Shown here: positions 1-9,407 of the stretch, in pieces | Numbering within the stretch: the first letter of the stretch is position 1 | Layout of the letters: every line of letters starts with the position of its first letter | Origin: Angelobacter sp036557225 | GTDB taxonomy: Bacteria; Acidobacteriota; Terriglobia; Terriglobales; Acidobacteriaceae | Direction of reading: 5' to 3' | DNA length: 64,000 bases | NCBI GenBank assembly: GCA_036557225.1 | Contig: DATBHX010000142.1 | Location: 1-64,000, forward strand | The notes under the pieces: generated by a model | Databases searched by the model: none | Seen by the model: the letters and a program-made list of their open reading frames with translations, nothing else | Told to the model about the DNA's origin: nothing | Position numbers and translations under genes: made by a program

Positions 1-424
<424 letters not shown>

Positions 425-639
425 AACCTGTTCACTCCCCGACGGGTCATCGGCTAACCTAACCGACCCTCAGTTCTTTCGAACCAAGCGCCTGTAGATA
501 TCCCGATAATTACGGGGAGTTGCTATGCGACTAATATCCCGGCATTGCCGGGACGGAATTCATCGCACAGCCCTGATTTTGTGAGATCACTCGGGCACTA
601 AACCCTCGTTTCATCTCACGACTGGCACGTTCAACCTTT

Positions 640-652
640 TTGTCAAAGACCC
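640..652 (-). promoter_or_regulatory. boxA-like antitermination element in the rrn leader
   Basis: On the minus strand the sequence reads GGGTCTTTGACAA, close to the bacterial boxA consensus TGCTCTTTAACAA that binds NusB/S10. It lies ~215 nt upstream of the 16S 5' end, inside the expected leader transcript. The match is partial, so the call is tentative. Confidence 0.45.
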
Positions 653-771
653 AATCAGCTCTCCGCCTGAGCGGCGCCTTTCAGGTACCCCAGCCAACGC
701 CGGGGCTCCTCGAAACTTTTGTCTCTTCCAGCTTTACCTTGCGGTCTAAACTTTCAGAGACGAACCTTTCA

Positions 772-801
772 AACTTACCGCGATGTGTCACATCCTGTCA
801 A
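772..801 (-). promoter_or_regulatory. candidate sigma70 promoter for the rRNA operon
   Basis: The minus strand has a perfect -35 TTGACA (801-796) and, 18 bp on, a weak -10 TAAGTT (777-772). This would start transcription ~340 nt upstream of 16S and put the boxA-like element inside the leader. Only the -35 is strong, and other promoters further upstream are possible. Confidence 0.4.
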
Positions 802-1396
802 TGTGTATGTTGTGTATATCCGGGGGCGAATCTCAATTATTAACTTGAGCCGCTTTGCAGGCGTCCAGGCGTCCGAGCGTCCGAGCCTGCAGGAGAAATC
901 CCGATCTCGCAGAAGAAAGATCTCTACAGCACCTTCCCCACAGCACATCGCTGCCTCTTCCATTGAGAGGCAAATCTCAATTTGATTAAAGATCAGTTAA
1001 GGCTTATTCAACCCTTCAGGACTCTTATCGTTCCCGAATACAGCCTCGCGGGATTTACCTTGGAGGCGAATGAAGCTGATTTCTCAGCTTTAGGTGGCTT
1101 ACCGTTTAGATAACCCGGCGATAAGAAGGATTCACCTTATCTTCTATTTCGGTCGCGCGCCTGGCCCCTCGCTGCCCAATGCAGCGGCTGCCACGTCTCG
1201 TACGTCCTCAATTGTTATATCAGGGCAGCCCTAATCGCGCAAGCGCTTCAGCCCAAATATTTTACAAATTATGCACAATTCCCGGCCATGTACTTCCGCT
1301 TTCGGCGATGCTCCAATCCTGATCGCCCACTTACATTTTTCATTTATTTCCCATATCTGACCGGTGATAAGCTAAGCCCGCTCCGGGGGGTGCCTT

Positions 1397-2743
1397 ACGT
1401 TCTGTCCGACTTGTGGAACCCAGAATCCTGACACTGCTGCTTCCTGCGCTCGTTGCGCGCGGTTCTTCTCTCCTTCTGACCTGAAAACCGCTCCGCCGCC
1501 AACGCCCGCTTCCGTGGCGCCGCCTCCTCCACCCGCCCTTGCTGCACCAGAGGAAACGACTTCAGTTGCACCACCGCCCCCACCGGCAGTCGCCGCACCA
1601 CAGGCAACGACTTCTGCTGCGCCGCCTCCGCCGACCTCCGCACCACCTCCGCCTGCGCCCACAGTTGCTTCACCACAAGCGGGCGCAGCCGCTGCGCCTG
1701 CGCTGATCGACCCGCTGCCACCGCCGCGCGTCTACCCGCCGATCGACCCACGCTCCATGGTTCAGCCGCCGGCTGCCGTGCCATTGCCAGGGAATGCGCC
1801 AGCGAAGACGAACGCCTTCGCCATCATTGCCATCGTCGTGGTAGCGCTACTGGGGTTCTTCGTCGCTATTGCGACGCCGGTTCCAGAGCTGCCCAATGAA
1901 GCCCAGGCCGTGGGCTACAGAATCGGACGCGCCATTGGCATGTTCTTCCTTCCCTTGCTGGTCGCGTATCCCATCGCCGGACGCAGGAAAGCACGGAACC
2001 CCAATCTTTTTGCCGGCATCTTCTGCGGCCTTACATTCCTGTTCATTTTGACCACCGCATCGAGCTCATTCAAGATCGAAAGCACGGAGCAGAAGCTGGG
2101 CCGCCTGATGCGCGAAGCTGCGGGCCTGCAGCCGGTACGAAAATCGTTTTTCAAAGAAGCCAAGACCGATACCCAGATGCGCAGCTTTTTTAAGGACGTG
2201 ATCGACGTCAACAAGGAGTATCAGCAGGGCGTCGACACGCTGGACATCAGCGAAACCAAAAAGTTGAACACTCCGGAATCTTTCGCCGATCCCGGCACCG
2301 CCACCGAAGCTCTCCGGCAGCTCCACGCGGCGTACGATCTTGATGCGCGTCAGGAACAGCGCCTGCAGGAGGTATTGGAGAAATTCAAGAAGGGCCTGGA
2401 CGAGCTCTCCCCGTCAGACCGCGAGGACATGCTCAAAGGCTTCAATGAAGGCCTGGCCAAAGCCATGCCGACGCGGGAACGCGCGGTCACCGCGGAAAAA
2501 GCCTGGATTGATTCCGTCGACGACGTATACGCCTACGCCCAGACCTACCACTCGTCGTTCGTCTTTTTCGGCGGCCGCCTGGCCGTTTCCGACAACAGAG
2601 TCCGCGAGGAATTCAACCAGCGCATCCGCACTATGAACGCCCACCGTACTGAATTCCTCGAAGCCAAAACCACGCTGGAACAGATGCAACGCCAGAACCT
2701 GGACAAAATCGGCATCAGCCGCCAGCAGACGGGGTTGCACTGA
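1397..2743 (+). CDS. zinc-ribbon, proline-rich membrane protein; probable ACG start
   Basis: Product of about 448 residues. The N-terminus holds a short zinc ribbon with two Cys pairs (FCPTCG near residues 2-7 and CARC about 15 residues later). It is followed by a long Pro/Ala/Thr linker (~40-115), two or three hydrophobic segments (~130-215) and a helical C-terminal domain rich in Lys/Glu. The nearest conventional start is GTG at 1514, which would cut off the Cys motif. In frame upstream there is no ATG, GTG or TTG before the stop at 1373-1375. An ACG at 1397 sits directly before the usual FCPxCG opening, 5 nt after a G-run that could serve as ribosome binding site. Zinc-ribbon proteins of this type normally begin M-x-C-x2-C. 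Function unknown; membrane-anchored. Confidence 0.75.
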   Translation, partial: TFCPTCGTQNPDTAASCARCARFFSPSDLKTAPPPTPASVAPPPPPALAAPEETTSVAPPPPPAVAAPQATTSAAPPPPTSAPPPPAPTVASPQAGAAAAPALIDPLPPPRVYPPIDPRSMVQPPAAVPLPGNAPAKTNAFAIIAIVVVALLGFFVAIATPVPELPNEAQAVGYRIGRAIGMFFLPLLVAYPIAGRRKARNPNLFAGIFCGLTFLFILTTASSSFKIESTEQKLGRLMREAAGLQPVRKSFFKEAKTDTQMRSFFKDVIDVNKEYQQGVDTLDISETKKLNTPESFADPGTATEALRQLHAAYDLDARQEQRLQEVLEKFKKGLDELSPSDREDMLKGFNEGLAKAMPTRERAVTAEKAWIDSVDDVYAYAQTYHSSFVFFGGRLAVSDNRVREEFNQRIRTMNAHRTEFLEAKTTLEQMQRQNLDKIGISRQQTGLH

Positions 2744-2823
2744 GGGGCAGCGCGGCCTCTGAGGACTGGTTGCCGCTCGGCGCAACGCCCATTGACGGAT
2801 GTTGGCGTTCTCCTGAAACAATG

Positions 2824-5800
2824 CTATTGGACAGTGTACGCACCATCCAAGGAATACTTGCTCCCGTCCGGATTCTTGACCGTGATCTGGACCACGCCCG
2901 GTGGCAGCGTTGGCGCGGTCGCATTAAGAGTACTTGAGTCCACAAATGTTGCGATAACCTGGGTCGCACCAAACGTGATCGTAGCCCCGTTCTGGAACCC
3001 GCTCCCTCGAATTACGATCGTTGTTCCAGATGGTCCGGCAACAGGATTTATGTTCCCGATACTGAGTGGCGCGGAATCAAGCTGCGCGATGGCAATGCCT
3101 GTGGTGGTTATAAGGAAGATCTTGGTTCCGGTCTCATCGAGGGCCAGGCCGCCGCTGTCAAGCGGAATGGAAACGGGCAAAACAATATGCCGGGCCAGCC
3201 TCCCAGTGTGCACATCAAAGATGGTCACTCCCGAATCTTGCGGATAAAACAACAGACTTCCCGAGGCATTCAGCTTTTCCCCAAAAACGTTGTGAAAGCT
3301 TAGGGCTCCCGCATCGGCATAGGGTTCGGCCGCCGTGAATCCGCGCAGGTTCACCGCCGCATCCAGCAGAGCGAAATTCGCGGCAAAAACTGTGCCGTCC
3401 GTGCTCATCGCAGCGTCTCTCACATCGATCGCAGCTCCGGCTGTCAGCGTATTGGCGTTCAGATCGAGCAATCCTACGGGAAGCGGTGTGCCGCCTCCGG
3501 CTGAAGTAGCTAACAGGATCTTTGTCCCATCGCTGCTCGATGCCAGGCCGGCCAGCCCATTTTGGAAATTGATGTCGGTTCCGTTGGCGCTGCAACCTGC
3601 TACTCCCGTGCAATCCAAACTGCCTGTATCGAGATTGATGAGATGAAAAACCCCGTTGAACGCCGCAGACGTGCACACCACGTCAACCATAGCCCGATGC
3701 GGCTGCGCATTCGTGAGGTTGACCGCCACGCCACCGCACCCAACCGGGTTGCTGTCGGCCGCGGTCAGAAGAGAGAAATTCGCTTTGAGGGTATTGGCCG
3801 TGAGATCGATCACCGAAACAGTGCTGTCACCGCGGTTCAAGACCGCCAGCAGCGCACCGTCAGGGGTCAGAGTCAGTGCTGTCGGTGAAGTGCCGGCCGG
3901 CAGAGGCGACAAATAACTGTTTGTCGCCAAATCAAACACCTCAACCCGATTGTGGTCTTGATTGCTCATATAGAGCCGTTGCCGGAGTTTGTCGTACACA
4001 ATTGCGTCCAAAAGGCCAACGGTCGGGTCCACGGCAAACGAACTTAAATAGTGGAATCCGCCGGCTACTGTGGTGCTGCCCGCCGCGGTGCTCACCGTAA
4101 CATCGGCCTTGCCACTCGTTCCTGCGGGAGTTGTTGCCTTTATTTGTTCGATCGGAAGCAGGTGCCCCAAGTCTACAAACCCAGGCACCTGTTGCGTAAC
4201 GGCTGCCGGCCGTCCTCCAATCGTCACCTGGGTATTTGGCCGCGAGAGACCATACCCGCTGATCGTGATCGTGCTTCCACCGGATGCAGGGCCGGCATTG
4301 GCATCTATGCTTAGAATCGTCGGTCCATAGGTAATCGCATCCGGCATTATCTGAAAGAAGCCGTCAGAACGCGTTAGCGTGGCGTTTGCCGGGCCCGGAT
4401 TGCTTGCGGGCGGAATAGTCAAGTTTAAAAAGTTCTGCGACTGAAACGCAACATTACTTGCCTGCAGGGTTTGCGGAGAGGCCGGTGGCGCACCAAAAAA
4501 AACGCTGTACGAATCCGTCGCAGACAGAAATGCCCCGCTGAGTTGCGCTTGCGAAGGAGAGGAGATACTGGCAAGGCTCGGCTGCATGAAGAACAGCACC
4601 CCAGGAGTCGGCTCGCGCAAGAATATTGGCGAGGTTAGATCCAGAAGCCCAACCCCGTCAAACGCGGCGCCGAACAACATGCCCGTTTCGTCCACTGCGA
4701 ACGTTGTAATCCATTGTCCACTGAATGGCAAAATCGCTCCAAACTGAAATGCCGGCACTACTCCAAGAACAGAGAAGGTGGTCGTATCGATCACTACCGC
4801 AACCGGATTAACGCCGCTTGGACCGATTCCCTGATCAGGCACCATGTACAGCCGTTTCCCATCCAGGCTATAAAAAAGTTTCGTGGAACCGCCGCCAGTG
4901 ACCTCCAACGGGTCCAGCGGCAACGCAGCCAGTTGATTCAGGTTCTGATCATAGAAAGTCAACAGGGGTGGAGAAACGGCAAACGATGCTGAAACGATTT
5001 GAGACCCATCCGGCGAAATTGCCCCGGCTCCGCCGAAGGCTACGTCGGGACCGCTAAATGTATCCGTGGTTGCATCGTAAAGAATGCCTTCTACTCCGCC
5101 CGAACTAAGCACCTTGGAATGGTCTGCACTGCGGGTAATGAGCCCTGTAAAGTTCGTCAGCGCCGAGGAGCCGAACTTCGTGTACGTGTCAGTGACAGGA
5201 TCCCACAAGTAAAAGGGCTGAAATCCTGCCTCGCTTTGCGACGTGGGAAGAAAAAGCACTTTGCCATTGGAAAGCGCGGCCACCTGAAAGAAGGTTACCG
5301 GCTGCGTCAGTCCCGACGCCGAGAAGGGTACATCCGAGTGCCCTATCACTTGCAGTCGATTTGGATCAATGATGGTCACTCCCCCCACAAACGGGCTGAC
5401 CACGTAAATTGCGCTTTCATCCGCAGCCACATCAATTCCTGCAGGAAAATTCACCGGAATCGAAGCCACCTGATGTCCATCAGCCGCTGAGAGGACCAGC
5501 ACTTGGTTCAGGATCTCGTTGCTTACAAACAGTTGTTTGCGTAATGGATCGTAAACCATGCCAGTCGGGCTCGTGTCCGTGCGAACAAAAGTGCTTCGCG
5601 TCAGGGCGGGAGTCGACGTAAACGGTACTGTTACCGTGAGTGTGAAAGTTACGAAAGCGGTGTTGTTGGCATTATCAGACGCTATGACGGAGATGGGAAA
5701 GTTCTGCAGTGGTTGTGCCAGTACTGTAGCTTCAACAGGAAAAGTACCTGGGTTTGCCGGCGTCACAAAGCCTTGTGGTGAGCCAACCCTTATCTGGGAA

Positions 5801-6402
5801 CCGTTGGGCGCTCCAGAAACGTCCACCGCCAACTGCGTAGCCGGATCCCCCGTGACCGAAACCTGTACGGTTGTGGCTGATGCCGGCGTCAGGGAAATCG
5901 AAGACTGCGATAATTGGATGGAAAAGGGCGCAGCCTGCCGGACGGCCACCGCAAAGGTTACTGAATGGCTGATGGCGCCGCTGGTGCCGGTGATCGTTAC
6001 CGTCGATGTCGCCACCGGCGCGCTCAGCGCCGCCGCCAATTGCAGTGCGACCGCCTGTGGACTGGCAGTGACAGTAATCGATGGCGCCGCGGATGTCGTG
6101 GAGACTCCCGACGGCAGCCCGGTGATCGCTAGATTAATCGTTCCCTTAAACCCATTGCTGGGGTTCGCCTGCACCACCTCAAATAAGGGCTGGCCTCCCT
6201 GCTGGACAGTAATAGTAGGGGAGTTAACGACTAACTGAAAATCGCCAACCGGTGGAGTAGGCGTAGGGTTGGGATTAGGGTTAGGATTCGATCCCCCACC
6301 CGAGCCGCCACCGCAAGACACCAGCGTCACCAAGATAAGAAAAAAAATAGCTCCCGCACACACACGCTTGCGGATATCGGATGAAAGTATTCTCAGTTTC
6401 AT
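2824..6402 (-). CDS. very large secreted lipoprotein with beta-propeller and TIG domains
   Basis: 1192 residues. The N-terminus is a lipoprotein signal peptide ending in the lipobox-like LVSC, followed by a Gly/Ser stretch and NPNPNPNPTPTP linker. The middle holds Ig-like putative domains (~50-260), then two blocks of YVTN-type propeller blades (about 270-590 and 800-1090). Each block is followed by an IPT/TIG immunoglobulin-like domain (~690-790 and ~1110-1190, with GPxxGGTxxxIxG-type motifs). Such proteins are anchored in the outer membrane or exposed at the surface and are thought to bind partners or polysaccharide; no enzyme motif is seen. ATG at 6402 is chosen because the signal peptide starts there. 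It is convergent with the zinc-ribbon gene and apparently monocistronic. Confidence 0.85.
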   Translation of the reverse strand: MKLRILSSDIRKRVCAGAIFFLILVTLVSCGGGSGGGSNPNPNPNPTPTPPVGDFQLVVNSPTITVQQGGQPLFEVVQANPSNGFKGTINLAITGLPSGVSTTSAAPSITVTASPQAVALQLAAALSAPVATSTVTITGTSGAISHSVTFAVAVRQAAPFSIQLSQSSISLTPASATTVQVSVTGDPATQLAVDVSGAPNGSQIRVGSPQGFVTPANPGTFPVEATVLAQPLQNFPISVIASDNANNTAFVTFTLTVTVPFTSTPALTRSTFVRTDTSPTGMVYDPLRKQLFVSNEILNQVLVLSAADGHQVASIPVNFPAGIDVAADESAIYVVSPFVGGVTIIDPNRLQVIGHSDVPFSASGLTQPVTFFQVAALSNGKVLFLPTSQSEAGFQPFYLWDPVTDTYTKFGSSALTNFTGLITRSADHSKVLSSGGVEGILYDATTDTFSGPDVAFGGAGAISPDGSQIVSASFAVSPPLLTFYDQNLNQLAALPLDPLEVTGGGSTKLFYSLDGKRLYMVPDQGIGPSGVNPVAVVIDTTTFSVLGVVPAFQFGAILPFSGQWITTFAVDETGMLFGAAFDGVGLLDLTSPIFLREPTPGVLFFMQPSLASISSPSQAQLSGAFLSATDSYSVFFGAPPASPQTLQASNVAFQSQNFLNLTIPPASNPGPANATLTRSDGFFQIMPDAITYGPTILSIDANAGPASGGSTITISGYGLSRPNTQVTIGGRPAAVTQQVPGFVDLGHLLPIEQIKATTPAGTSGKADVTVSTAAGSTTVAGGFHYLSSFAVDPTVGLLDAIVYDKLRQRLYMSNQDHNRVEVFDLATNSYLSPLPAGTSPTALTLTPDGALLAVLNRGDSTVSVIDLTANTLKANFSLLTAADSNPVGCGGVAVNLTNAQPHRAMVDVVCTSAAFNGVFHLINLDTGSLDCTGVAGCSANGTDINFQNGLAGLASSSDGTKILLATSAGGGTPLPVGLLDLNANTLTAGAAIDVRDAAMSTDGTVFAANFALLDAAVNLRGFTAAEPYADAGALSFHNVFGEKLNASGSLLFYPQDSGVTIFDVHTGRLARHIVLPVSIPLDSGGLALDETGTKIFLITTTGIAIAQLDSAPLSIGNINPVAGPSGTTIVIRGSGFQNGATITFGATQVIATFVDSSTLNATAPTLPPGVVQITVKNPDGSKYSLDGAYTVQ

Positions 6403-6558
6403 AGGTAAATGGGAGCAAAGTATACATCGATTCAGAAAGTGCTGTTAGGTATTTTGATGGAAAAGGATATAAAACCAACAATAAACTATTAGATTGTTGT
6501 GAGTCCGTTAGCGGCTTAACTAACGTTAGCTTTGCACGCCATGAGCGGTTTCAATTTT
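6403..6558. other. AT-rich spacer between the lipoprotein gene and the next minus gene
   Basis: A noticeably AT-richer stretch that should hold the promoter of the large lipoprotein gene (minus strand). A short imperfect palindrome lies around 6506-6528 (CCGTTAGCGGCTTAACTAACG). No promoter could be assigned with confidence. Confidence 0.4.
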
Positions 6559-6900
6559 TTAGTCGACGAACGCTCTTGTCTGACTTCTTGGCCTCGCACC
6601 GCGTTTTTCTTTCTTCTTTTCCCGTTCCTCTTCCAGCCAGCCGCCGTGCATGGGGTCTTCGGCCATGTCGCGGCGACGGCGCTGGACGAATAACCGGCCC
6701 GACTCGCGGTCCTCTTGCTCAGAAAGGAGCGAAGCCGGGTAGCCGCTGGCGTCAGAGCGGATCTCCTCAAAATAATCCACGATATGCTCCACCCTCGCGA
6801 CCCGCACAGACTTCATCTGCGCCAGCTCGCGCAGAGCGGCTACAGCAAGCTCTGTATGCTGATTGAATTCGTAAAGCTTCTGGTAAATATCTGCGCGCAT
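6559..6900 (-). CDS. small helical protein of unknown function
   Basis: About 113 residues from ATG at 6900, chosen over an upstream in-frame start at 6933 because AGAGGA lies 5-6 nt before it. The protein is charged and predicted mostly helical: an N-terminal half (MRADIYQKLYEFN...) and a C-terminal very basic tail with an EEEREKKKEKRG run. There is no signal peptide, membrane segment or recognised motif. The basic tail could bind nucleic acid, but that is a guess. It is probably transcribed from the AT-rich or tetramer-rich DNA upstream; no operon partner is evident. Confidence 0.65.
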   Translation of the reverse strand: MRADIYQKLYEFNQHTELAVAALRELAQMKSVRVARVEHIVDYFEEIRSDASGYPASLLSEQEDRESGRLFVQRRRRDMAEDPMHGGWLEEEREKKKEKRGARPRSQTRAFVD

Positions 6901-7532
6901 CAGAGTCCTCTGTTGCGCAGCAATATATCGCAAGGGCTTGAAAAACCCGCTATTCGTATATCACTGATATATCGTGTATCACGTATACCTGAGATATCGC
7001 AGAGACTAGAACGCTCCGCTGGTTGCTGGAGTTCGCCCTGAAGCAGAATCCCAAGCCCAACAAATAAACGCAGCCGAGGGCGGCTGCGCTCCACAACTTT
7101 TTCCTACGTTCAGCAGCAGTGGGCCGCAAAAATTGCGGCTTCCCGCAGAACTGCTTTGTCGAGATGTACTACTTCGCAATTGATTCGCCGGGAGAAATTT
7201 GGTAAATGGGTAAGTTGGTAGATGGGTAAATTCAAAACCAGAACCGCGACCCTCTGCTGATTCCTTGGGTGACATTGGGTAAGGTTGGGTGGAATTGGGT
7301 AAAACCTGGGGGGCAGGGGAGGGATGGCAGGATCGGGACATCGGGTGATCGGATTCATCGGGACATCGGAAAACCAAAAACTGGAAGATCCAACCCCGGG
7401 TATCGATTGGCTAAGTGCTTATTTTTCGGGGATGAAGCGGATGGGGGGGAAGGGATGCCGAGGTCGGCAAAAATCCGGAGATCGAGCACCGAGGCGGGAG
7501 TAAAATTACCTTGTCTTGTCTGGGGGCCCACG
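6901..7532. repeat. gene-free 630 bp with two short-repeat arrays
   Basis: No credible gene. From ~7200 to 7310 the plus strand repeats variants of TGGGTAA / TTGGGTGA. From 7321 to 7372 it repeats variants of GATCGGGACATCGG. The second motif recurs inside tgt (38824-38910) and beside asnS (57285-57378), so it belongs to a dispersed family. Around 6950-7000 a TATC/GATA-rich segment (ATATCACTGATATATCGTG) forms imperfect palindromes. The TPR gene at 7533 must be transcribed from within or beyond this DNA. Confidence 0.6.
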
Positions 7533-8453
7533 ATGCGTACCTCTCGTACCTCTCTCCTTCCCGTACTGCTCTCACTTACTTTGCTCACCACCCTCGCGGC
7601 CGCACAGCACGGCCCCGCTCCCGGGAGCATGGGAGGCACCGCGAAGGGCGGCGTTCCGGCGAGCATGGCGCCGCCGTATCGGCCGACCAATAGTGAAGAA
7701 GAGTTCAAGACCTATGACACCAAGCGCGCGGAAGAGCGCAAGCAGCAGGTGAAGAACGAACAGCCCGGCTGCTTTCGTTTTCCTATGAGCCCGGTGCTGA
7801 GCGGCACGGTGAGCGTGAGCCACATGGAGATCTCGGGCAGCGCGCGCGATGAATTTGACCAGGCCTGCGGAGCGGTGCACAAGAACGACCTGAAAGATGC
7901 GGAGAAGCGGCTGATGAAGGCGGTGAAGTCGGCGCCGAAGTATGCCGCGGCATGGACGCTGCTGGGGCAGGTCCAGATGGACCAGCGCCAGGCGTCGCAG
8001 GCGGCGGAGTCATGCGGACAGGCGCGTGCGGCCGATCCGAACTATATACCCAGCTATCTCTGCCTGGCCGATATCGCTGCGCACCAGGAGAAGTGGAACG
8101 TGGTGGCGGACCTGACCAGCCAGGCGGCGGCGCTGCATCCGGTGCGCGCGCCGGGCGTCTACTACTACAACTGCATTGCCAATTTTTATCTGCGGCAATG
8201 GGACGCGGCGGAAAAAAGCGGGTTGCAGGCCGTGGACGAAGCCGGCAAGCAGCTGCCGCAGGTCTACTGGCTGCTGGCCAAGGTCTACGAGCAGAAGGGC
8301 GATCGCGTGAACGAGGCGGCGCAGCTGCGCGAGTTCCTGAAGGCGGCGCCGCATGATCCTGACGCCGCGGCAGCGCGCCACGTGCTCGAGCAGATTGAGA
8401 GCCAGGCGGGCAGCGGCGTATCGGACAATCAGAAGCCGCCGGAGAAGAAGTAA
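7533..8453 (+). CDS. secreted TPR-repeat protein
   Basis: 306 residues from ATG at 7533. This start is preferred because the next 25 residues form a clean signal peptide (MRTSRTSLLPVLLSLTLLTT then AxAQ); the open frame extends to 7269 without such a signal. A Gly/Pro-rich linker follows, then four or so tetratricopeptide repeats from ~110 to 285 (for example AWTLLGQVQMDQRQ and YWLLAKVYEQKGD). TPRs mediate protein-protein contacts, so a periplasmic scaffold role is likely but the partners are unknown. The tail is Lys/Pro rich. It stands alone between repeat DNA and the convergent small genes. Confidence 0.85.
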   Translation: MRTSRTSLLPVLLSLTLLTTLAAAQHGPAPGSMGGTAKGGVPASMAPPYRPTNSEEEFKTYDTKRAEERKQQVKNEQPGCFRFPMSPVLSGTVSVSHMEISGSARDEFDQACGAVHKNDLKDAEKRLMKAVKSAPKYAAAWTLLGQVQMDQRQASQAAESCGQARAADPNYIPSYLCLADIAAHQEKWNVVADLTSQAAALHPVRAPGVYYYNCIANFYLRQWDAAEKSGLQAVDEAGKQLPQVYWLLAKVYEQKGDRVNEAAQLREFLKAAPHDPDAAAARHVLEQIESQAGSGVSDNQKPPEKK

Positions 8454-8601
8454 AAGACGGGGTGAACGGCAGGCGATCTTTGATTCGAAAGTTCAGACGA
8501 CCTGGCTGTTCAGTTCAATCCGCGAATATCCGCGTTCATCCGCCGTAGCTGTTTTGGTTGTTGGCTCTTGGCTTTCGCTGCTAGTTGATCGCTGACAGCT
8601 T

Positions 8602-8823
8602 TTATGCGCTCTGCCGTTCGCTCTCTTTTTCTTTTTCTGCAGGGACGAGCAACTCGAAGCGCACCAGTTTGTCGCATTTGTTGCATGCGGGAAAACGTTC
8701 CCGGGCTTTGAAGGTAGCTTTGTGAGGCAGGCGATGCTGCGCGTGGGAAACTTTATAGATTCCCGCTTTCGGAACGAGTTCCCCAGGTTTGTAGATTGTC
8801 TTGGTGGTGGAATCTGAATCCAT
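8602..8823 (-). CDS. small Cys-pair protein, paralogue of the upstream gene
   Basis: 73 residues, ATG at 8823. The conserved core is YKPGELVPKAGIYKVSH (PGE.......GIY) followed by a CNKC pair and FELL, ending in a Lys/Glu tail. The same architecture is found in the gene just upstream, with which it overlaps by 71 nt in a different frame. The PGxxxxxxGIY motif recalls the small YjzC-like proteins of Firmicutes, whose function is unknown. The Cys pair could bind metal but only two Cys are present. It appears to be translated from within the 3' part of its paralogue, suggesting coupled expression. Confidence 0.7.
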   Translation of the reverse strand: MDSDSTTKTIYKPGELVPKAGIYKVSHAQHRLPHKATFKARERFPACNKCDKLVRFELLVPAEKEKESERQSA

Positions 8824-9124
8824 GGGCCCTGCCGAGTTGCACTGTCGGCGTAGAAATATGAGTCTTCATGGAGTAGCCGGGGTTGTCTCCCCCGGCTTCA
8901 TGGAAGTCTTCATCTTCGGAGATGTGCGGCACCGGTCGCACCAGCCTGTAACGAACGTTCTCACCGCACTGGCGGCAGAACGGGAAATAGGTATGGCGCA
9001 TCAGGAGTACGGTGGCGCGTGAGTCGTCAACATGGCAGATCTCGTAGATTCCGGAGTGCTGGATCAGCTCACCGGGATTCAGAGTGCAGTCAGTTTGGTC
9101 AAAGTCAAGGCGTTTGTCCGTCAT
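8753..9124 (-). CDS. small Cys-pair protein, longer paralogue with overlapping C-terminus
   Basis: About 123 residues from ATG at 9124 (MTDKRLDFDQ), preferred over a start at 9202 because the homologous core begins soon after it. The core LNPGELIQHSGIYEICH plus FCRQCG and VRYRLV parallels PGELVPKAGIYKVSH / CNKC / VRFELL in the downstream gene. The last ~24 residues are encoded in DNA that also encodes the N-terminus of the paralogue in another frame. This suggests tandem duplication followed by loss of the first copy's stop. No enzyme motif; cytosolic; function unknown. Confidence 0.7.
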   Translation of the reverse strand: MTDKRLDFDQTDCTLNPGELIQHSGIYEICHVDDSRATVLLMRHTYFPFCRQCGENVRYRLVRPVPHISEDEDFHEAGGDNPGYSMKTHISTPTVQLGRAHGFRFHHQDNLQTWGTRSESGNL

Positions 9125-9313
9125 TAGATCACGCTCCTGTTGATTTCGCTGATTTTGCGGACTTTCGACGCCTGGCCAGAAAAGCATCAATAAAAATGAC
9201 ATCGACCAGGCACAGCCCGGTCGTGAGAGGGGAACGGTCTCAGTATTGTCCGCTATTGATTAAGATGCCGGTTAGACGGCGCAGGTTTGCATGGCAGTCA
9301 AACCCAGAGAGGG

Positions 9314-9342
9314 TTGCTCTTCCTGCTATCTTCCTGTAAAAT
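9314..9342 (+). promoter_or_regulatory. sigma70-type promoter of rpmB
   Basis: TTGCTC (9314-9319), a 17-bp spacer and TAAAAT (9337-9342), ending 65 nt before the rpmB start. Spacing is ideal and both hexamers are close to consensus, making this the clearest promoter in the window. Confidence 0.65.
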
Positions 9343-9407
9343 TTACCTTTAACTAAGCGCTCTGAAAGCTTCTAGCCTCTTCTGAGTCACTTTCTGGAGT
9401 TATTCAA

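Larger units (their letters stand above)
425..1396. other. long leader and upstream region of the rRNA operon, no convincing gene
   Basis: Almost 1 kb without a credible protein gene. Short open frames at 640-985 have no ribosome binding site and odd composition. The part next to 16S should be the transcribed rrn leader (minus strand). It holds a boxA-like element near 640-652 and a promoter candidate near 772-801. Around 860-890 there is a short run of GCGTCC-type repeats. The far part, ~1000-1390, contains no recognised element and would include the upstream region of the zinc-ribbon gene at 1397. Confidence 0.6.

Noticed and set aside
640..985. Short ORFs in the rrn leader
   Set aside because: No ribosome binding site; region is expected to be leader RNA/promoter DNA.
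1372..1784. Minus-strand Gly/Ala-rich ORFs opposite the zinc-ribbon gene
   Set aside because: They are the complement of a proline-rich low-complexity linker; the Cys motif and long plus-strand frame show the plus strand is coding.
7200..7372. CRISPR-like array of short repeats
   Set aside because: The units are 7-15 bp, imperfect and without unique spacers of constant length; no cas genes.
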